Source: a virus. From it: a stretch of DNA of 32,266 nt. Below are positions 7,821 through 14,686 of this stretch, in pieces. The notes below the pieces were generated by a model that worked only from the letters and a program-made list of their open reading frames with translations, did not search any database and had not been told where the DNA came from. The DNA lies in the IMG/VR virus record IMGVR_UViG_3300025087_000622, positions 1 to 32,266 of that record, one strand, 5' to 3'. Numbering within the stretch: position 1 is the first letter of the stretch; each line of letters opens with the position of its first letter. The position numbers and the translations under genes are program-made.

Positions 7821-8328
7821 CCATTGCTGGAGTAATAAATAGGGGGCGGTGGAAAAATGTACGAGCTTTTTCTGCTTGTTTACGCCATAATGGTTGTATG
7901 AGACGAGAAACTGTATTACAATGTAATTACCCGTTTAAAAGGACAAATTATGTCCTTTCGGGTTACAGTTTGTTTCTCATCCAAACTTAGTTCGGCTTCG
8001 GCTGGGCTATTTTTGGTATATGCCAAGGTGCCTAGACGTAAACGACGTCCCCTAACCTTGGGGAAGATCGGCTTAATTGTGGGATAATCGTTTGGTGATG
8101 CCTACTCTCGGCTATCGGAAGAGAGTGTGCTGGCGTAACCACTTTTGGGAACGGCTTGTATTAAAGCGAGGGCAACGTTTCCAAACTTCACCCCGTCAGA
8201 TTAACTCGGCGAAGATATGAGCCGTGGCTGTCGGAGAGAGACCTTCCGCGAGATCAGTTTACATCTGATTAAATCTCGTTTCACCCCATTATAAGGGTGA
8301 ACTGTGCCAGCGTTTTAGTCTCTTTTTT
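7821..8328 (+). ncRNA. large structured RNA (~500 nt), ROOL/GOLLD-class candidate
   Basis: No supported gene lies here, but the + strand is packed with helices. CCATT (7821) pairs with AATGG (7889) around an ACGAGC/GCTTGT hairpin. ATGAGA (7898) pairs with TCTCAT (7975), enclosing a junction with TTAC/GTAA, ACCCG/CGGGT and AAAGGAC/GTCCTTT. CGGC-TTCG-GCTG has a UUCG tetraloop. CCAAGG pairs with CCTTGG around GACGT/ACGTC. ACTCTC pairs with GAGAGT, and TTGGGAACG with CGTTTCCAA. GCGAGAT (8248) pairs with ATCTCGT, and TTCACCC with GGGTGAA. GAGAC near 8238 pairs with GTCTC at 8318, followed by six T. Length, density and phage location resemble the large ornate phage RNAs ROOL and GOLLD; I cannot confirm either consensus. 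A weak promoter is TTGAAA 7788/TATAAA 7809. Confidence 0.72.
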
Positions 8329-8330
8329 AT
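8318..8330 (+). terminator. terminator at 3' end of structured RNA
   Basis: GTCTC followed by TTTTTT closes a helix with GAGAC near 8238-8242 that encloses two hairpins (8248-8279 and 8280-8301). The U tract directly after a helix is what an intrinsic terminator needs, although the closing helix is long-range rather than a simple hairpin. Confidence 0.55.
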
Positions 8331-8380
8331 TTATTTTATCTCAAATATCAGTTACAGTACTAGATAAATACTCACATCAC

Positions 8381-8431
8381 GACAAACACCGACCATAGTC
8401 TATTGACAAACACCGACAAAGGGACTATACT
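8381..8431 (+). promoter_or_regulatory. early promoter with repeated operator box
   Basis: TTGACA (8403-8408) and TATACT (8426-8431) are 17 bp apart. The 13-mer GACAAACACCGAC occurs at 8381-8393 and again at 8405-8417, where it overlaps the -35 box and spacer. The same 13-mer overlaps the promoter at 9728. Repetition of the box at promoters points to a common phage regulator binding there. About 80 nt of leader follows before the first start codon. Confidence 0.7.
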
Positions 8432-8512
8432 TAAGTTGTGATGATAACAGTCCGCCAATCTAAAAAATATCAAAACGGAGGGGCATAAAACAGAAACATC
8501 ACTCTCAAAACT

Positions 8513-8611
8513 ATGAAAAACAATGAAGTATTAAAATTCATAATCGAAGCCGGTGCCTTGTTCCTTTTTGTTTACCTTGGGACTATGCTGGCTTACGTTT
8601 TGGGAGGTTAG
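8513..8611 (+). CDS. 32-aa single-span membrane protein
   Basis: ATG 8513 to TAG 8609-8611 encodes 32 residues with one hydrophobic segment (about residues 9-30, FIIEAGALFLFVYLGTMLAYVL) and a charged MKNNEVLK start. No well-spaced Shine-Dalgarno site precedes it; GGAGGGG lies about 30 nt upstream. It is the first gene after the 8403 promoter, and its end overlaps the GGAGG site of the next gene. Function unknown; tiny membrane proteins are common in early phage operons. Confidence 0.5.
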   Translation: MKNNEVLKFIIEAGALFLFVYLGTMLAYVLGG

Positions 8612-8612
8612 G

Positions 8613-8819
8613 ATGAAAAAAACTATTCCAACTATTGTTAAAATAAAAAAGATATTAGAGGAAAATATGGATATAATTTGTGTAAAAATTAAGGAAAAAG
8701 GTTACAGAACAACATGGAAAATCAATCCTTCTGGAGATACGACAATACTTATAAGAGATAAAAATAATAAATATATAGGTTATACTGCCATTACAACTAT
8801 TCAAGCAGACTATAGTTAG
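8613..8819 (+). CDS. hypothetical 68-aa early protein
   Basis: The ATG at 8613 follows GGGAGGTTAGG directly, an optimal site, so it is chosen over an earlier frame opening. The 68-aa product is basic at the N-terminus (MKKTIPTIVKIKKIL) with two predicted beta strands (TTILIRDKNNKYIGYTAI). No family is recognised. Genes on both sides use the same 14-nt stop-ribosome-site-start block (8603-8616 and 8819-8832), which suggests a shared ancestry of these small-gene cassettes. Confidence 0.6.
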   Translation: MKKTIPTIVKIKKILEENMDIICVKIKEKGYRTTWKINPSGDTTILIRDKNNKYIGYTAITTIQADYS

Positions 8820-8828
8820 GAGGTTAGG

Positions 8829-8969
8829 ATGACAAGCATTATGGGGATTGAACTTTCGGAGGACGAAGTAATGGAAGCAGAAGATATGGGGTTGCAGGAG
8901 TATTTAGAAGAGGAGAATTATCAAGCCGGTAAGTTTGCGGATAGGAATGTAGATAACGAAAGGAAATAA
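8829..8969 (+). CDS. 46-aa acidic protein
   Basis: ATG 8829 follows GGAGGTTAGG; the stop TAA (8967-8969) overlaps the next ATG as TAATG. The 46-residue product is strongly acidic (LSEDEVMEAEDMGLQEYLEEENY), like some phage DNA-mimic or adaptor peptides. With no motif to test, the role is unknown. Confidence 0.6.
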   Translation: MTSIMGIELSEDEVMEAEDMGLQEYLEEENYQAGKFADRNVDNERK

Positions 8970-9106
8970 TGAAAAGATTTAATGATTGGCAAGACGCAAT
9001 GATCTGGGGGGTGGGGTTCATAGTCTCGATAATGGTTATTTCAGCAGGTATGTTCTCGGCACTTTACTTTGGGCTGAAGCATATAATTAATATAGTTGGA
9101 GGGTAG
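8969..9106 (+). CDS. 45-aa single-span membrane protein
   Basis: The start overlaps the upstream stop (TAATG). The 45-aa product has a membrane segment at about residues 12-36 (IWGVGFIVSIMVISAGMFSALYFGL). Its stop region supplies the GGAGGG site for the next gene. It is the second small early membrane protein in this operon; superinfection or envelope functions are possible but not shown. Confidence 0.55.
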   Translation: MKRFNDWQDAMIWGVGFIVSIMVISAGMFSALYFGLKHIINIVGG

Positions 9107-9107
9107 C

Positions 9108-9479
9108 GTGGAAAAAGAAAAGACGATACAGGAACAAACCAACGAAAGTTGGGAACAATGTAAAAAGGAAATAGACAAACAGATCAAGGTGTTGATGGGC
9201 AAAGATTGCAAAAAGGCTGATGAGATGAGGGAGACCATAACCCAAGAGCCGTTAGAAATAAAGACCAGAACGCATTTTAGCGGAGACAAAGAGTATATGA
9301 TTTTACTCGGCACCGGCGGTCCCGCTATGAGGATATTCGGAGGTTTGGACGAATACGACGAACCGTATACAGCAGAGTATCAATTCCAGAATTGGTTTAC
9401 GGAATGGACTACCGCACCAGCTAGCGTAAATGATGAAAACTTAATAGAATCTGCACGTTGCTTTTATTTTGGAGAATAA
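9108..9479 (+). CDS. hypothetical early protein, 123 aa
   Basis: GTG 9108 is chosen because GGAGGG lies 5 nt upstream. The first 55 residues are a charged helix (EKEKTIQEQTNESWEQCKKEIDKQIK). The rest is a mixed alpha/beta segment with GTGGPAMRIFGGLDEYDEPYTAEYQFQNWFTEW, rich in aromatics. I do not recognise the family. The stop overlaps the ribosome site of the following HTH gene. Confidence 0.6.
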   Translation: MEKEKTIQEQTNESWEQCKKEIDKQIKVLMGKDCKKADEMRETITQEPLEIKTRTHFSGDKEYMILLGTGGPAMRIFGGLDEYDEPYTAEYQFQNWFTEWTTAPASVNDENLIESARCFYFGE

Positions 9480-9483
9480 CATT

Positions 9484-9711
9484 ATGAGACTATTTCAAGA
9501 CAACAAAATCTACGATTTGAACGAGGCGAGTTCTGTTTTAAAAGTTAGCAAAAGAACCCTCGAGAGGCGGGTGGCAAGCGGAGACATTATAAGGTTAAGC
9601 GATAGCGGTAACAAAGTAAAAATAGCAGGTTACCGGCTCAATCAATACCTCCAAAAAATGGAAAAGCAGGCGACCGAAAAAGCGTATGCACGAGCCACAA
9701 AAAAGGAATAA
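9484..9711 (+). CDS. excisionase-like / MerR-type HTH DNA-binding protein
   Basis: ATG 9484, with GGAG 9 nt upstream, gives 75 residues. Residues 7-55 (IYDLNEASSVLKVSKRTLERRVASGDIIRLSDSGNKVKIAGYRLNQYL) fit the HTH_17/excisionase winged-helix pattern: a helix-turn-helix 'EASSVLKVSKRTLERRVASG', then a beta wing and an 'L..YL' helix. These bind DNA as Xis or small regulators. It directly precedes the second promoter with the GACAAACACCGAC box, so it is a reasonable candidate for the protein that binds that box, though no sequence evidence ties them. No integrase is seen in the window. Confidence 0.7.
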   Translation: MRLFQDNKIYDLNEASSVLKVSKRTLERRVASGDIIRLSDSGNKVKIAGYRLNQYLQKMEKQATEKAYARATKKE

Positions 9712-9727
9712 TAAACTGCTCCAGATA

Positions 9728-9757
9728 TTGACAAACACCGACAAGATATGATATAAT
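9728..9757 (+). promoter_or_regulatory. second promoter with GACAAACACCGAC box
   Basis: TTGACA (9728-9733) and TATAAT (9752-9757) have an 18-bp spacer, with TG one base before the -10. The 13-mer at 9730-9742 is identical to those at 8381 and 8405 and again overlaps the -35 box. It drives the transglycosylase and probably the recT operon. Confidence 0.75.
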
Positions 9758-9796
9758 GGATGTAGGATAGAAAAAATATTAATCAAGGAAATTGCT

Positions 9797-10381
9797 ATGA
9801 AATTCAGAATCCGAGATTACAAAACAAAAAGTAGAAAAGTGTACAGAGATGACCACTCGCAGAAGATTTTTGAACGTAGGGTGCGATGCTTACTTTTGAT
9901 CCCGCTAGTGATATCTTTTCTGTGGTGTTTGATTACGGACGCTCACAAAAAATATGAAGCTAAAAGCGAAACGGTGCAGGAGACACCGGCGGTTGAAGAT
10001 TCCGAGCCTCCCAGTATCGAACCGGTAGAAACACCGGCAGAAGTACAAAGAGAAATGACAGTTGACGAGTATGTTGACGGGATAATATACAAATATTTCC
10101 CAGATGATTACCAGACGGCGAGAGCAGTATTTATGGCAGAAAACTGCTACTATCAAGAGCCGGTGGGCTGGAAACCATTGCAGGTAGGCGATGAAAATAC
10201 TGCACACATATCGGTAGGTATAGCACAGATCAGAATGCTACCGGAGAGGAACTTAAACTTTGATTGGTTGGTGCAACCGGAAAACAATATCAGTTATGCC
10301 AGAACGCTTTACAATAAATCCGGTTGGAAACCTTGGAGTGCGTATAACAATGGTTCTTATATAAAGTATTTAGGAAAATAA
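9797..10381 (+). CDS. membrane-anchored lytic transglycosylase-like protein
   Basis: This 194-aa protein starts at ATG 9797 after AAGGAAA. It has a basic cytoplasmic start, one membrane segment at residues 31-48 (CLLLIPLVISFLWCLITD), a Pro/Glu linker (55-85), then an SLT/lysozyme-like domain at 88-194. The domain shows probable catalytic E115 in AVFMAENCYY, SVGIAQIR, NISYARTLYNKSGWKPWSAYNNGSY and a C-terminal YLGK, which match the phage transglycosylase pattern in which 'W.PW.AY..G.Y' closes the fold. It would cleave peptidoglycan from the outer face of the membrane. It sits in the early region, away from the lysis cassette, so a role other than final lysis is possible. Confidence 0.75.
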   Translation: MKFRIRDYKTKSRKVYRDDHSQKIFERRVRCLLLIPLVISFLWCLITDAHKKYEAKSETVQETPAVEDSEPPSIEPVETPAEVQREMTVDEYVDGIIYKYFPDDYQTARAVFMAENCYYQEPVGWKPLQVGDENTAHISVGIAQIRMLPERNLNFDWLVQPENNISYARTLYNKSGWKPWSAYNNGSYIKYLGK

Positions 10382-10395
10382 AGAAAGGAGTCAGA

Positions 10396-11154
10396 GTGGC
10401 AAACTTAATTGAGAGTTACGGCGAAAGCAAAGTCAAGGAGTTGGCAGGACTAATTCCAAAAGAACAAGACGCCAAAATGTATGTGTATCTGGTTACAGAT
10501 CAGATACTGGGCAGGGACAAACGGGGGGAGTTGCGACCTTACGGCGATTTGGCAATGTTACTTTATCAAGCCAAACGCACAGGTCTTGATCCGATTGCGA
10601 AGCAGATCTACGGAGTGTACCGCTGGGATTCCAACCTTGGAAGAGAAAAGATGACAATTCAGGTTGGGATTGACGGATTGAGAGCGATAGCACAACGGAC
10701 AGGAATGTACGCTGGATCAGATGAAGCGGTGTATGAAGAAAAGGACGGGAAGCCACTCAAGGCCACGGTTAGCGTAAACAAGATATTACCGCAGGGCGGA
10801 CAGATCGTAAAGACGACAGCATCGGCACGTTGGTCAGAGTACTCACAAACTTACAAGACAAAGGACGGGACAAAACTGATGGGAATGTGGGGCAAAATGC
10901 CATACCTTATGCTGGGGAAATGTGCGGAAGCCCTAGCACTTCGCAAGGCGTTTCCTGCTGAAACTTCTGGACTTTATATCCACGAGGAAATCAGCGAAAA
11001 CAAATCAAAGATTGATGAATTGAAGTTGCCGGAACCGAAAAAGGCAGAAGACAAAAAAGAACTTCCAAAGCCCAAAAAAGCAAAGACGGCGGGGGATTTG
11101 AAGATTGATAAAAATGTATTAAAGAAGTTGGAGGGCAAAAAAGATGAAAATTGA
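10396..11154 (+). CDS. recT: RecT-family single-strand annealing protein
   Basis: This 252-aa protein starts at GTG 10396 with AAAGGAG 6 nt upstream. Residues about 20-200 match RecT/Bet annealases: 'LLYQAKRTGLDPIAKQIYGVYRWDS', 'KMTIQVGIDGLRAIAQRTGMYAG', and 'W.KMPYLMLGKCAEALALRKAFP', the conserved C-terminal helix. A Lys/Pro-rich tail (residues 210-252) is probably disordered. RecT anneals complementary strands during phage recombination and pairs with an exonuclease; a PD-(D/E)XK nuclease gene lies two genes downstream. The family call is firm; the tail is not conserved. Confidence 0.93.
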   Translation: MANLIESYGESKVKELAGLIPKEQDAKMYVYLVTDQILGRDKRGELRPYGDLAMLLYQAKRTGLDPIAKQIYGVYRWDSNLGREKMTIQVGIDGLRAIAQRTGMYAGSDEAVYEEKDGKPLKATVSVNKILPQGGQIVKTTASARWSEYSQTYKTKDGTKLMGMWGKMPYLMLGKCAEALALRKAFPAETSGLYIHEEISENKSKIDELKLPEPKKAEDKKELPKPKKAKTAGDLKIDKNVLKKLEGKKDEN

Positions 11155-11575
11155 CATTGAAAAGATCGAGGAGATCGTAAAAAAAGGAGATGAGATATTT
11201 CTCTCCGCAGAGGGCGAGAAAGCCCTAATTGACCTCCTCAAAATTGAAGAGCAACTAGAGAAAGCAAAAACAGCAATCCGCGAGAAGCTGGAAGTCAAAG
11301 CCTTGAGCCTTGATAAGAACTTTAAAAAAATACAGGGCGAAAAGATCAAAGTTTACTACCGGACTTTCGGTTCAAAGTATTACATTGATGAATCCTACCT
11401 CGATGAGATACCGGAGGACTTATATAGAGTTCACAAAAGGATTGTAGCCGACACCAAGAATATCGAGGATTACAGCAAACAGAACGGAAGCCTACCCATC
11501 GGAGTAAAAACAGCCGATAGAAAAAAGTCGATAAGCATCAGTTACAAGAGTGAAAGCGAGGGCGAAAATGATTAA
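11144..11575 (+). CDS. hypothetical protein of the recT operon
   Basis: This 143-aa protein starts at ATG 11144, 11 nt inside the end of recT, so it is translationally coupled. Residues 1-60 form a long charged helix (IEKIEEIVKKGDEIFLSAEGEKALIDLLKIEEQLEKAKTAI), and the rest has beta strands such as KIKVYYRTFGSKYYI. Small proteins of this shape commonly sit between RecT and its nuclease in phages and are often annotated as unknown. A host-nuclease inhibitor or nuclease accessory role is possible but not supported by a motif. Confidence 0.65.
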   Translation: MKIDIEKIEEIVKKGDEIFLSAEGEKALIDLLKIEEQLEKAKTAIREKLEVKALSLDKNFKKIQGEKIKVYYRTFGSKYYIDESYLDEIPEDLYRVHKRIVADTKNIEDYSKQNGSLPIGVKTADRKKSISISYKSESEGEND

Positions 11576-12137
11576 CCCAAAAACCTTCAGGGCGTCCTAC
11601 AGCGTACTTTCGCAATGGAGTCAGGGCAACTGGCAAGATGCTATTAAAATGTACTTTAAAATGCCTACCCCAACCTATCAAGCTATGGCAGAGGGCAAGG
11701 CTTGGCACGAAAAATGGGCGAACTTCATTGATAAAGTGAAAATGTTACCGGTGGAGTTTACGAATCAAAAACTTATAGCCCCGCAGACAGAATTAAAAAT
11801 AGTGGTGCATCTGGCGGACTGGCTCGATCTGGTGGGTGTGATAGACTGCTACGATGAAAAAACTATCTACGAGTTCAAGACCGGCTCGACCAATTCCACA
11901 GCTAACTATTACGAAACTCAAGCGGGAGTGTATGGAATACTGGCGAAGCTGACAGACAGAGAAGCAGAGAAGTGCCACATTATGCACTACAACCAGCACA
12001 CAAAAGAAGCCGATACAACCATCATCTGGCTCACAGACAAAATGCTCGAAGGCACCTTGGAATGGATACAGGGCAACGCCGCCGAGATGCATAGTTATTT
12101 AGTGGATAATAATTTATACGAGGAACTGGGGAAATAA
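11568..12137 (+). CDS. PD-(D/E)XK exonuclease, RecT partner
   Basis: ATG 11568 is preferred over GTG 11550 because GAGGG sits 6 nt before it. The 189-aa product carries the PD-(D/E)XK core: 'LADWLDLVGVIDCYDEKTIYEFKTG' has the acidic Asp in GVID and the E-x-K of EFKTG, as in Cas4/RecB/lambda-type nucleases, followed by a helix with ETQAGVYGIL (the conserved Gln/Tyr region). N-terminal 'FRASYSVLSQW' resembles the usual start of this group. It would resect double-strand ends for RecT. It overlaps the upstream gene and ends with TAATG into the next gene. Confidence 0.82.
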   Translation: MINPKTFRASYSVLSQWSQGNWQDAIKMYFKMPTPTYQAMAEGKAWHEKWANFIDKVKMLPVEFTNQKLIAPQTELKIVVHLADWLDLVGVIDCYDEKTIYEFKTGSTNSTANYYETQAGVYGILAKLTDREAEKCHIMHYNQHTKEADTTIIWLTDKMLEGTLEWIQGNAAEMHSYLVDNNLYEELGK

Positions 12138-12427
12138 TGGACCCTATATTTGTCAGAGAACCGATCTGGAGGGACAGGAGCGTAGGCATCGCAGAGGACA
12201 AGATAAACCCCAAAGATTATTTATTGGTTAAGATAGAATATCGGGACAGAAACGGTAATGAATTGTATCCTTATTACTTGATGATGGGCGGTAGCAAAGC
12301 ATTAAAATATCCTATTCGATATATACGTGGCTCGGTAAAGTTAAGAATTATTCCTATAAAAGATTTCAAGAAAATGAAATTGAAAAGCAAGATATTGGCT
12401 GGATGCAAATTAAATAAGGAGGTCTAA
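12137..12427 (+). CDS. hypothetical 96-aa protein
   Basis: The start overlaps the nuclease stop (TAATG). The 96-residue basic product has beta strands (DYLLVKIEYRDRNGNELYPYYLMMGG, RGSVKLRIIPIKDFKKM) and no known motif. By position it belongs to the recombination operon. It could be a small DNA-binding protein, but nothing specific supports that. Confidence 0.6.
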   Translation: MDPIFVREPIWRDRSVGIAEDKINPKDYLLVKIEYRDRNGNELYPYYLMMGGSKALKYPIRYIRGSVKLRIIPIKDFKKMKLKSKILAGCKLNKEV

Positions 12428-12428
12428 T

Positions 12429-12866
12429 ATGAAAACTAAAAAGAGTTGGGTTGAACAGTTTGATAAAGAGTTCATTCAAGACAGAAAACAAATGACGGTC
12501 TTTGCTTTAGAAAATGAGATCAAGTTTTTTATTGGAGACTTATTGGACAAAAACACAAAATCATTCGGCGGTTGTACTAACTGTTATGGAAAAGGTTTTT
12601 CAACCGAAAAGACCTCAATCACTGCTTTCGCCGACTTTGAGGGTGATAAAGACCACCGAACAGAACTTATGAACTATAATCTTTGTTCTTGCGACAGAGG
12701 AAAACAAATTTCAAGGGTTTTGGACTCCCAGAGAAAAGAACTCTTATCTAAATTGCCGAAGGAAATGTCAGAGAGGATTGAAGTAAACCCAGATTTTGTT
12801 AGAACTGGCTACAACCAATGCCTCTCCGAAGTCCGAGATATAATAACTAAGAAGGAAAATAAATGA
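12429..12866 (+). CDS. CxxCxGKG zinc-ribbon-like protein
   Basis: This 145-aa protein starts at ATG 12429 after AGGAGGT. Residues 48-60 read GGCTNCYGKGFST, a CxxCxGxG motif like one DnaJ zinc repeat, and LCSCDRGKQ near residue 87 could supply the other cysteines. The ends are charged helices. Its last codons contain EVRDI, encoded by a 15-nt block that is repeated near the end of the next gene. Function unknown. Confidence 0.6.
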   Translation: MKTKKSWVEQFDKEFIQDRKQMTVFALENEIKFFIGDLLDKNTKSFGGCTNCYGKGFSTEKTSITAFADFEGDKDHRTELMNYNLCSCDRGKQISRVLDSQRKELLSKLPKEMSERIEVNPDFVRTGYNQCLSEVRDIITKKENK

Positions 12867-13423
12867 AGATGAATAGAGTTTGGGCGATGCCGAGTAAAGA
12901 CACTTTTACAATTAAGCCGATTAAGGAATTACTTAACAGATATGTTGGGGAGAATACCTTATTGTATAAGGTGAATGGTAACTGGATTGACCCTTTTGCT
13001 GGAGAAAATAGTCCTGCTCAAACAACAAATGACCATAACCCAGAAAAACCAACAACTCATCACTTAGAAGCCATAGATTTTGTCAATTTGTTTGATGACC
13101 AATCTTTTGACGGAGCGTTGTTTGACCCACCATACTCTTACAGGCAAGTTTCAGAGCATTATAAGGTTTTAGGAAAGAAAGCAACGCAGTTAGACACAAG
13201 CACAAACTTCTATAACAGAGTGTTAAATCCATTAGCTAATAAAATAAAGGTCGGCGGTTATTGTATAAGTTTTGGTTGGAACAGTAATGCTATGGGGATA
13301 AATAGAGGATTTGAGATAGTAGAGATATTGTTAGTCGCTCACGGAGGACATCACAACGACACGATAGTAACTGTAGAAAGAAAATTAACCCAAGAAGTCC
13401 GAGATATACTGGAGGGGGAGTAG
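12863..13423 (+). CDS. DNA methyltransferase-like protein (DPPY)
   Basis: This 186-aa protein overlaps the upstream gene as ATGA. It has motif IV, FDPPYSYRQ, near residue 87, and a short motif I region, IDPFAGENS, near residue 42, the layout of small phage N6-adenine/N4-cytosine amino-methyltransferases. GGYCISFGWNSNAMG near residue 130 fits the 'GG' turn after motif V/VI. It would methylate phage DNA, possibly to escape restriction. At 186 aa, any target-recognition domain is small or absent, so the specificity cannot be read. C-terminal EVRDIL is shared with the neighbour upstream. Confidence 0.78.
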   Translation: MKMNRVWAMPSKDTFTIKPIKELLNRYVGENTLLYKVNGNWIDPFAGENSPAQTTNDHNPEKPTTHHLEAIDFVNLFDDQSFDGALFDPPYSYRQVSEHYKVLGKKATQLDTSTNFYNRVLNPLANKIKVGGYCISFGWNSNAMGINRGFEIVEILLVAHGGHHNDTIVTVERKLTQEVRDILEGE

Positions 13424-13738
13424 ATGAAAAAAACAATAGACCAAGAGCAATTATTAGAAGCTGTTTTTTGTGGGATTAAGGAATATCTGAATACAGACAC
13501 CACTGATTATGACAACTTCTGCGGTATTAGAGAAATGGGGAGATTTATTTGGCGTAATTTGGATAAAAGGGTGAAATGCCACAAAAAAAAGTTAACTCTA
13601 AAATCTACTCGTAAAATAGATGAAATCATTCAATCCAAGTTGGACGAACGAGATAAAGATTATAAACAAATCATAGGAAGATTGTATTTTAAGAACCCCA
13701 CCCCCAAAGGGGAGCAATTAGATAAACAGGAGGAGTGA
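13424..13738 (+). CDS. hypothetical 104-aa protein
   Basis: It starts one base after the methyltransferase stop, using GGAGGGGG at 13411-13420. The 104-aa product is helical and basic (KRVKCHKKKLTLKSTRKIDEIIQSKLDERDKDYKQIIG). Its last residues GEQLDKQEE share a 21-nt perfect repeat with the end of the gene at 13913. No family recognised. Confidence 0.55.
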   Translation: MKKTIDQEQLLEAVFCGIKEYLNTDTTDYDNFCGIREMGRFIWRNLDKRVKCHKKKLTLKSTRKIDEIIQSKLDERDKDYKQIIGRLYFKNPTPKGEQLDKQEE

Positions 13739-13739
13739 T

Positions 13740-13895
13740 ATGAAGACAGAAGATGATTTGACACCAGAAGAAGAACTAAAAATTGCTAAACTTCTTGAAA
13801 AAATGATTGACTTAAAGTGGTGGCAACTACTTGATAAGTGGCGCTTGGGGCAAAAAATACTTGAAATAAATCCTAATTTTTACAATGAAGATTAA
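13740..13895 (+). CDS. 51-aa acidic/aromatic small protein
   Basis: ATG 13740 follows AGGAGGAGTG. The product is 51 aa: an acidic start (MKTEDDLTPEEELK), then a helix rich in Leu, Lys and Trp (KMIDLKWWQLLDKWRLGQKIL). It was too short to be picked up by a simple length cut, but the ribosome site and tight packing support it. Function unknown. Confidence 0.55.
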   Translation: MKTEDDLTPEEELKIAKLLEKMIDLKWWQLLDKWRLGQKILEINPNFYNED

Positions 13896-13912
13896 CCAAA
13901 TAAAGGAGTGAT

Positions 13913-14185
13913 ATGTTGACAATAGAAATTAAGGTAAATGGCAAAGAAGTTTTTTCTACTACTGCGACAAATGTGGGAGTGCCAAAGAGTAATAATTTTG
14001 ACCCAGATTGCAGAGAATATGAAGTTAACAATCATACAAGGATTTGGCATAGCAGAAAAGATGGAATTTTGTCTTTAGCAAAGAAGGTTTTAATGCAATA
14101 CAGAGATGAAGATTACAAAGAAGGGGAGCAATTAGATAAACTAACTAAGAAAGAAGGAATAACTAAACTAGAGATAGGAGGATAG
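13913..14185 (+). CDS. hypothetical 90-aa protein
   Basis: ATG 13913 follows AAAGGAG. The 90-aa protein begins with two beta strands (MLTIEIKVNGKEVFSTTATNVG), has a central CREYEVNNHTRIWHSRKDGILSLAKKVLMQ segment, a pattern I associate with uncharacterised small phage proteins, and ends with a GEQLDK tail shared with 13424-13738. Function unknown. Confidence 0.6.
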   Translation: MLTIEIKVNGKEVFSTTATNVGVPKSNNFDPDCREYEVNNHTRIWHSRKDGILSLAKKVLMQYRDEDYKEGEQLDKLTKKEGITKLEIGG

Positions 14186-14186
14186 G

Positions 14187-14309
14187 ATGAAAAATATGGA
14201 AATAAGTGGTTTTATCTGCACGAAATGTGGTCAATATGTTTATTCCAATGGGTTGTATATAGTCCATAAATGTTCTAGTGAGAACATAGAGATAATCCCA
14301 CCTCACTAA
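14187..14309 (+). CDS. 40-aa zinc-binding-like protein
   Basis: ATG 14187 follows AGGAGGATAGG at the end of the upstream gene. The 40-aa product has CTKCG (residues 11-15) and HKC (27-29), a possible CxxC...HxC zinc site. It is one of several tiny zinc-ribbon-like proteins in this region. Role unknown. Confidence 0.55.
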   Translation: MKNMEISGFICTKCGQYVYSNGLYIVHKCSSENIEIIPPH

Positions 14310-14328
14310 ATAATAAGAAGGGAAGACA

Positions 14329-14397
14329 ATGAAATGGATTTATAAAAAAGTTTATTTACCTAGCGGAATTGTGTTTGAATATTTAGAATTAGTTTAG
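14329..14397 (+). CDS. possible 22-aa peptide
   Basis: AAGAAGGGAAG lies upstream of ATG 14329, and the frame encodes 22 residues (MKWIYKKVYLPSGIVFEYL...) before TAG. The ribosome site and spacing between neighbours suggest translation, but the length gives no statistical support. Confidence 0.3.
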   Translation: MKWIYKKVYLPSGIVFEYLELV

Positions 14398-14421
14398 TTT
14401 TAATAATTAAGGAGTTAAGAG

Positions 14422-14568
14422 ATGGAAGACAAATTAAAATGTAATGTATGTAACTTTGTTCTGACTGGAAGTGCTAAAGGGACGAAAAAACCAGAGGAAG
14501 GCGATGTTTGTCTGTGGTGTAGTAAGGGTCATTTAATTTTAAAATTCTTTGAAGACATTAAAGATTAG
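14422..14568 (+). CDS. 48-aa zinc-ribbon protein
   Basis: ATG 14422 follows AAGGAG. The 48-aa product has CNVC (residues 7-10) and CLWC (30-33), a two-knuckle CxxC/CxxC zinc ribbon, then a hydrophobic helix (GHLILKFFEDI). It precedes a gene-free structured segment. Probably a small nucleic-acid- or protein-binding factor; no specific function can be read. Confidence 0.6.
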   Translation: MEDKLKCNVCNFVLTGSAKGTKKPEEGDVCLWCSKGHLILKFFEDIKD

Positions 14569-14578
14569 TTTCTGAATT

Positions 14579-14686
14579 GGTGAGTGCAAAGGTATACCAG
14601 GTGTCGAGGCAGAACGAGATGTCTGGAGAGGCACTGTGGCGGAAGGTGAATAATCTCTAACTTACTGCCTAACACAATCCCTCACC
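14579..14686 (+). ncRNA. candidate structured RNA, ~108 nt
   Basis: GGTGAG (14579-14584) pairs with CTCACC (14681-14686). Inside, CCAGGTGTC (14597-14605) pairs with GATGTCTGG (14618-14626, three G-U pairs), and AGGCA (14629-14633) can pair with TGCCT (14666-14670), or GGCGGAAGGT with ACTTACTGCC. The segment between genes 14422-14568 and 14712 has no convincing ORF. Closed multi-helix shape suggests a small ncRNA or a cis element for the downstream gene; no known family recognised. Confidence 0.45.
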
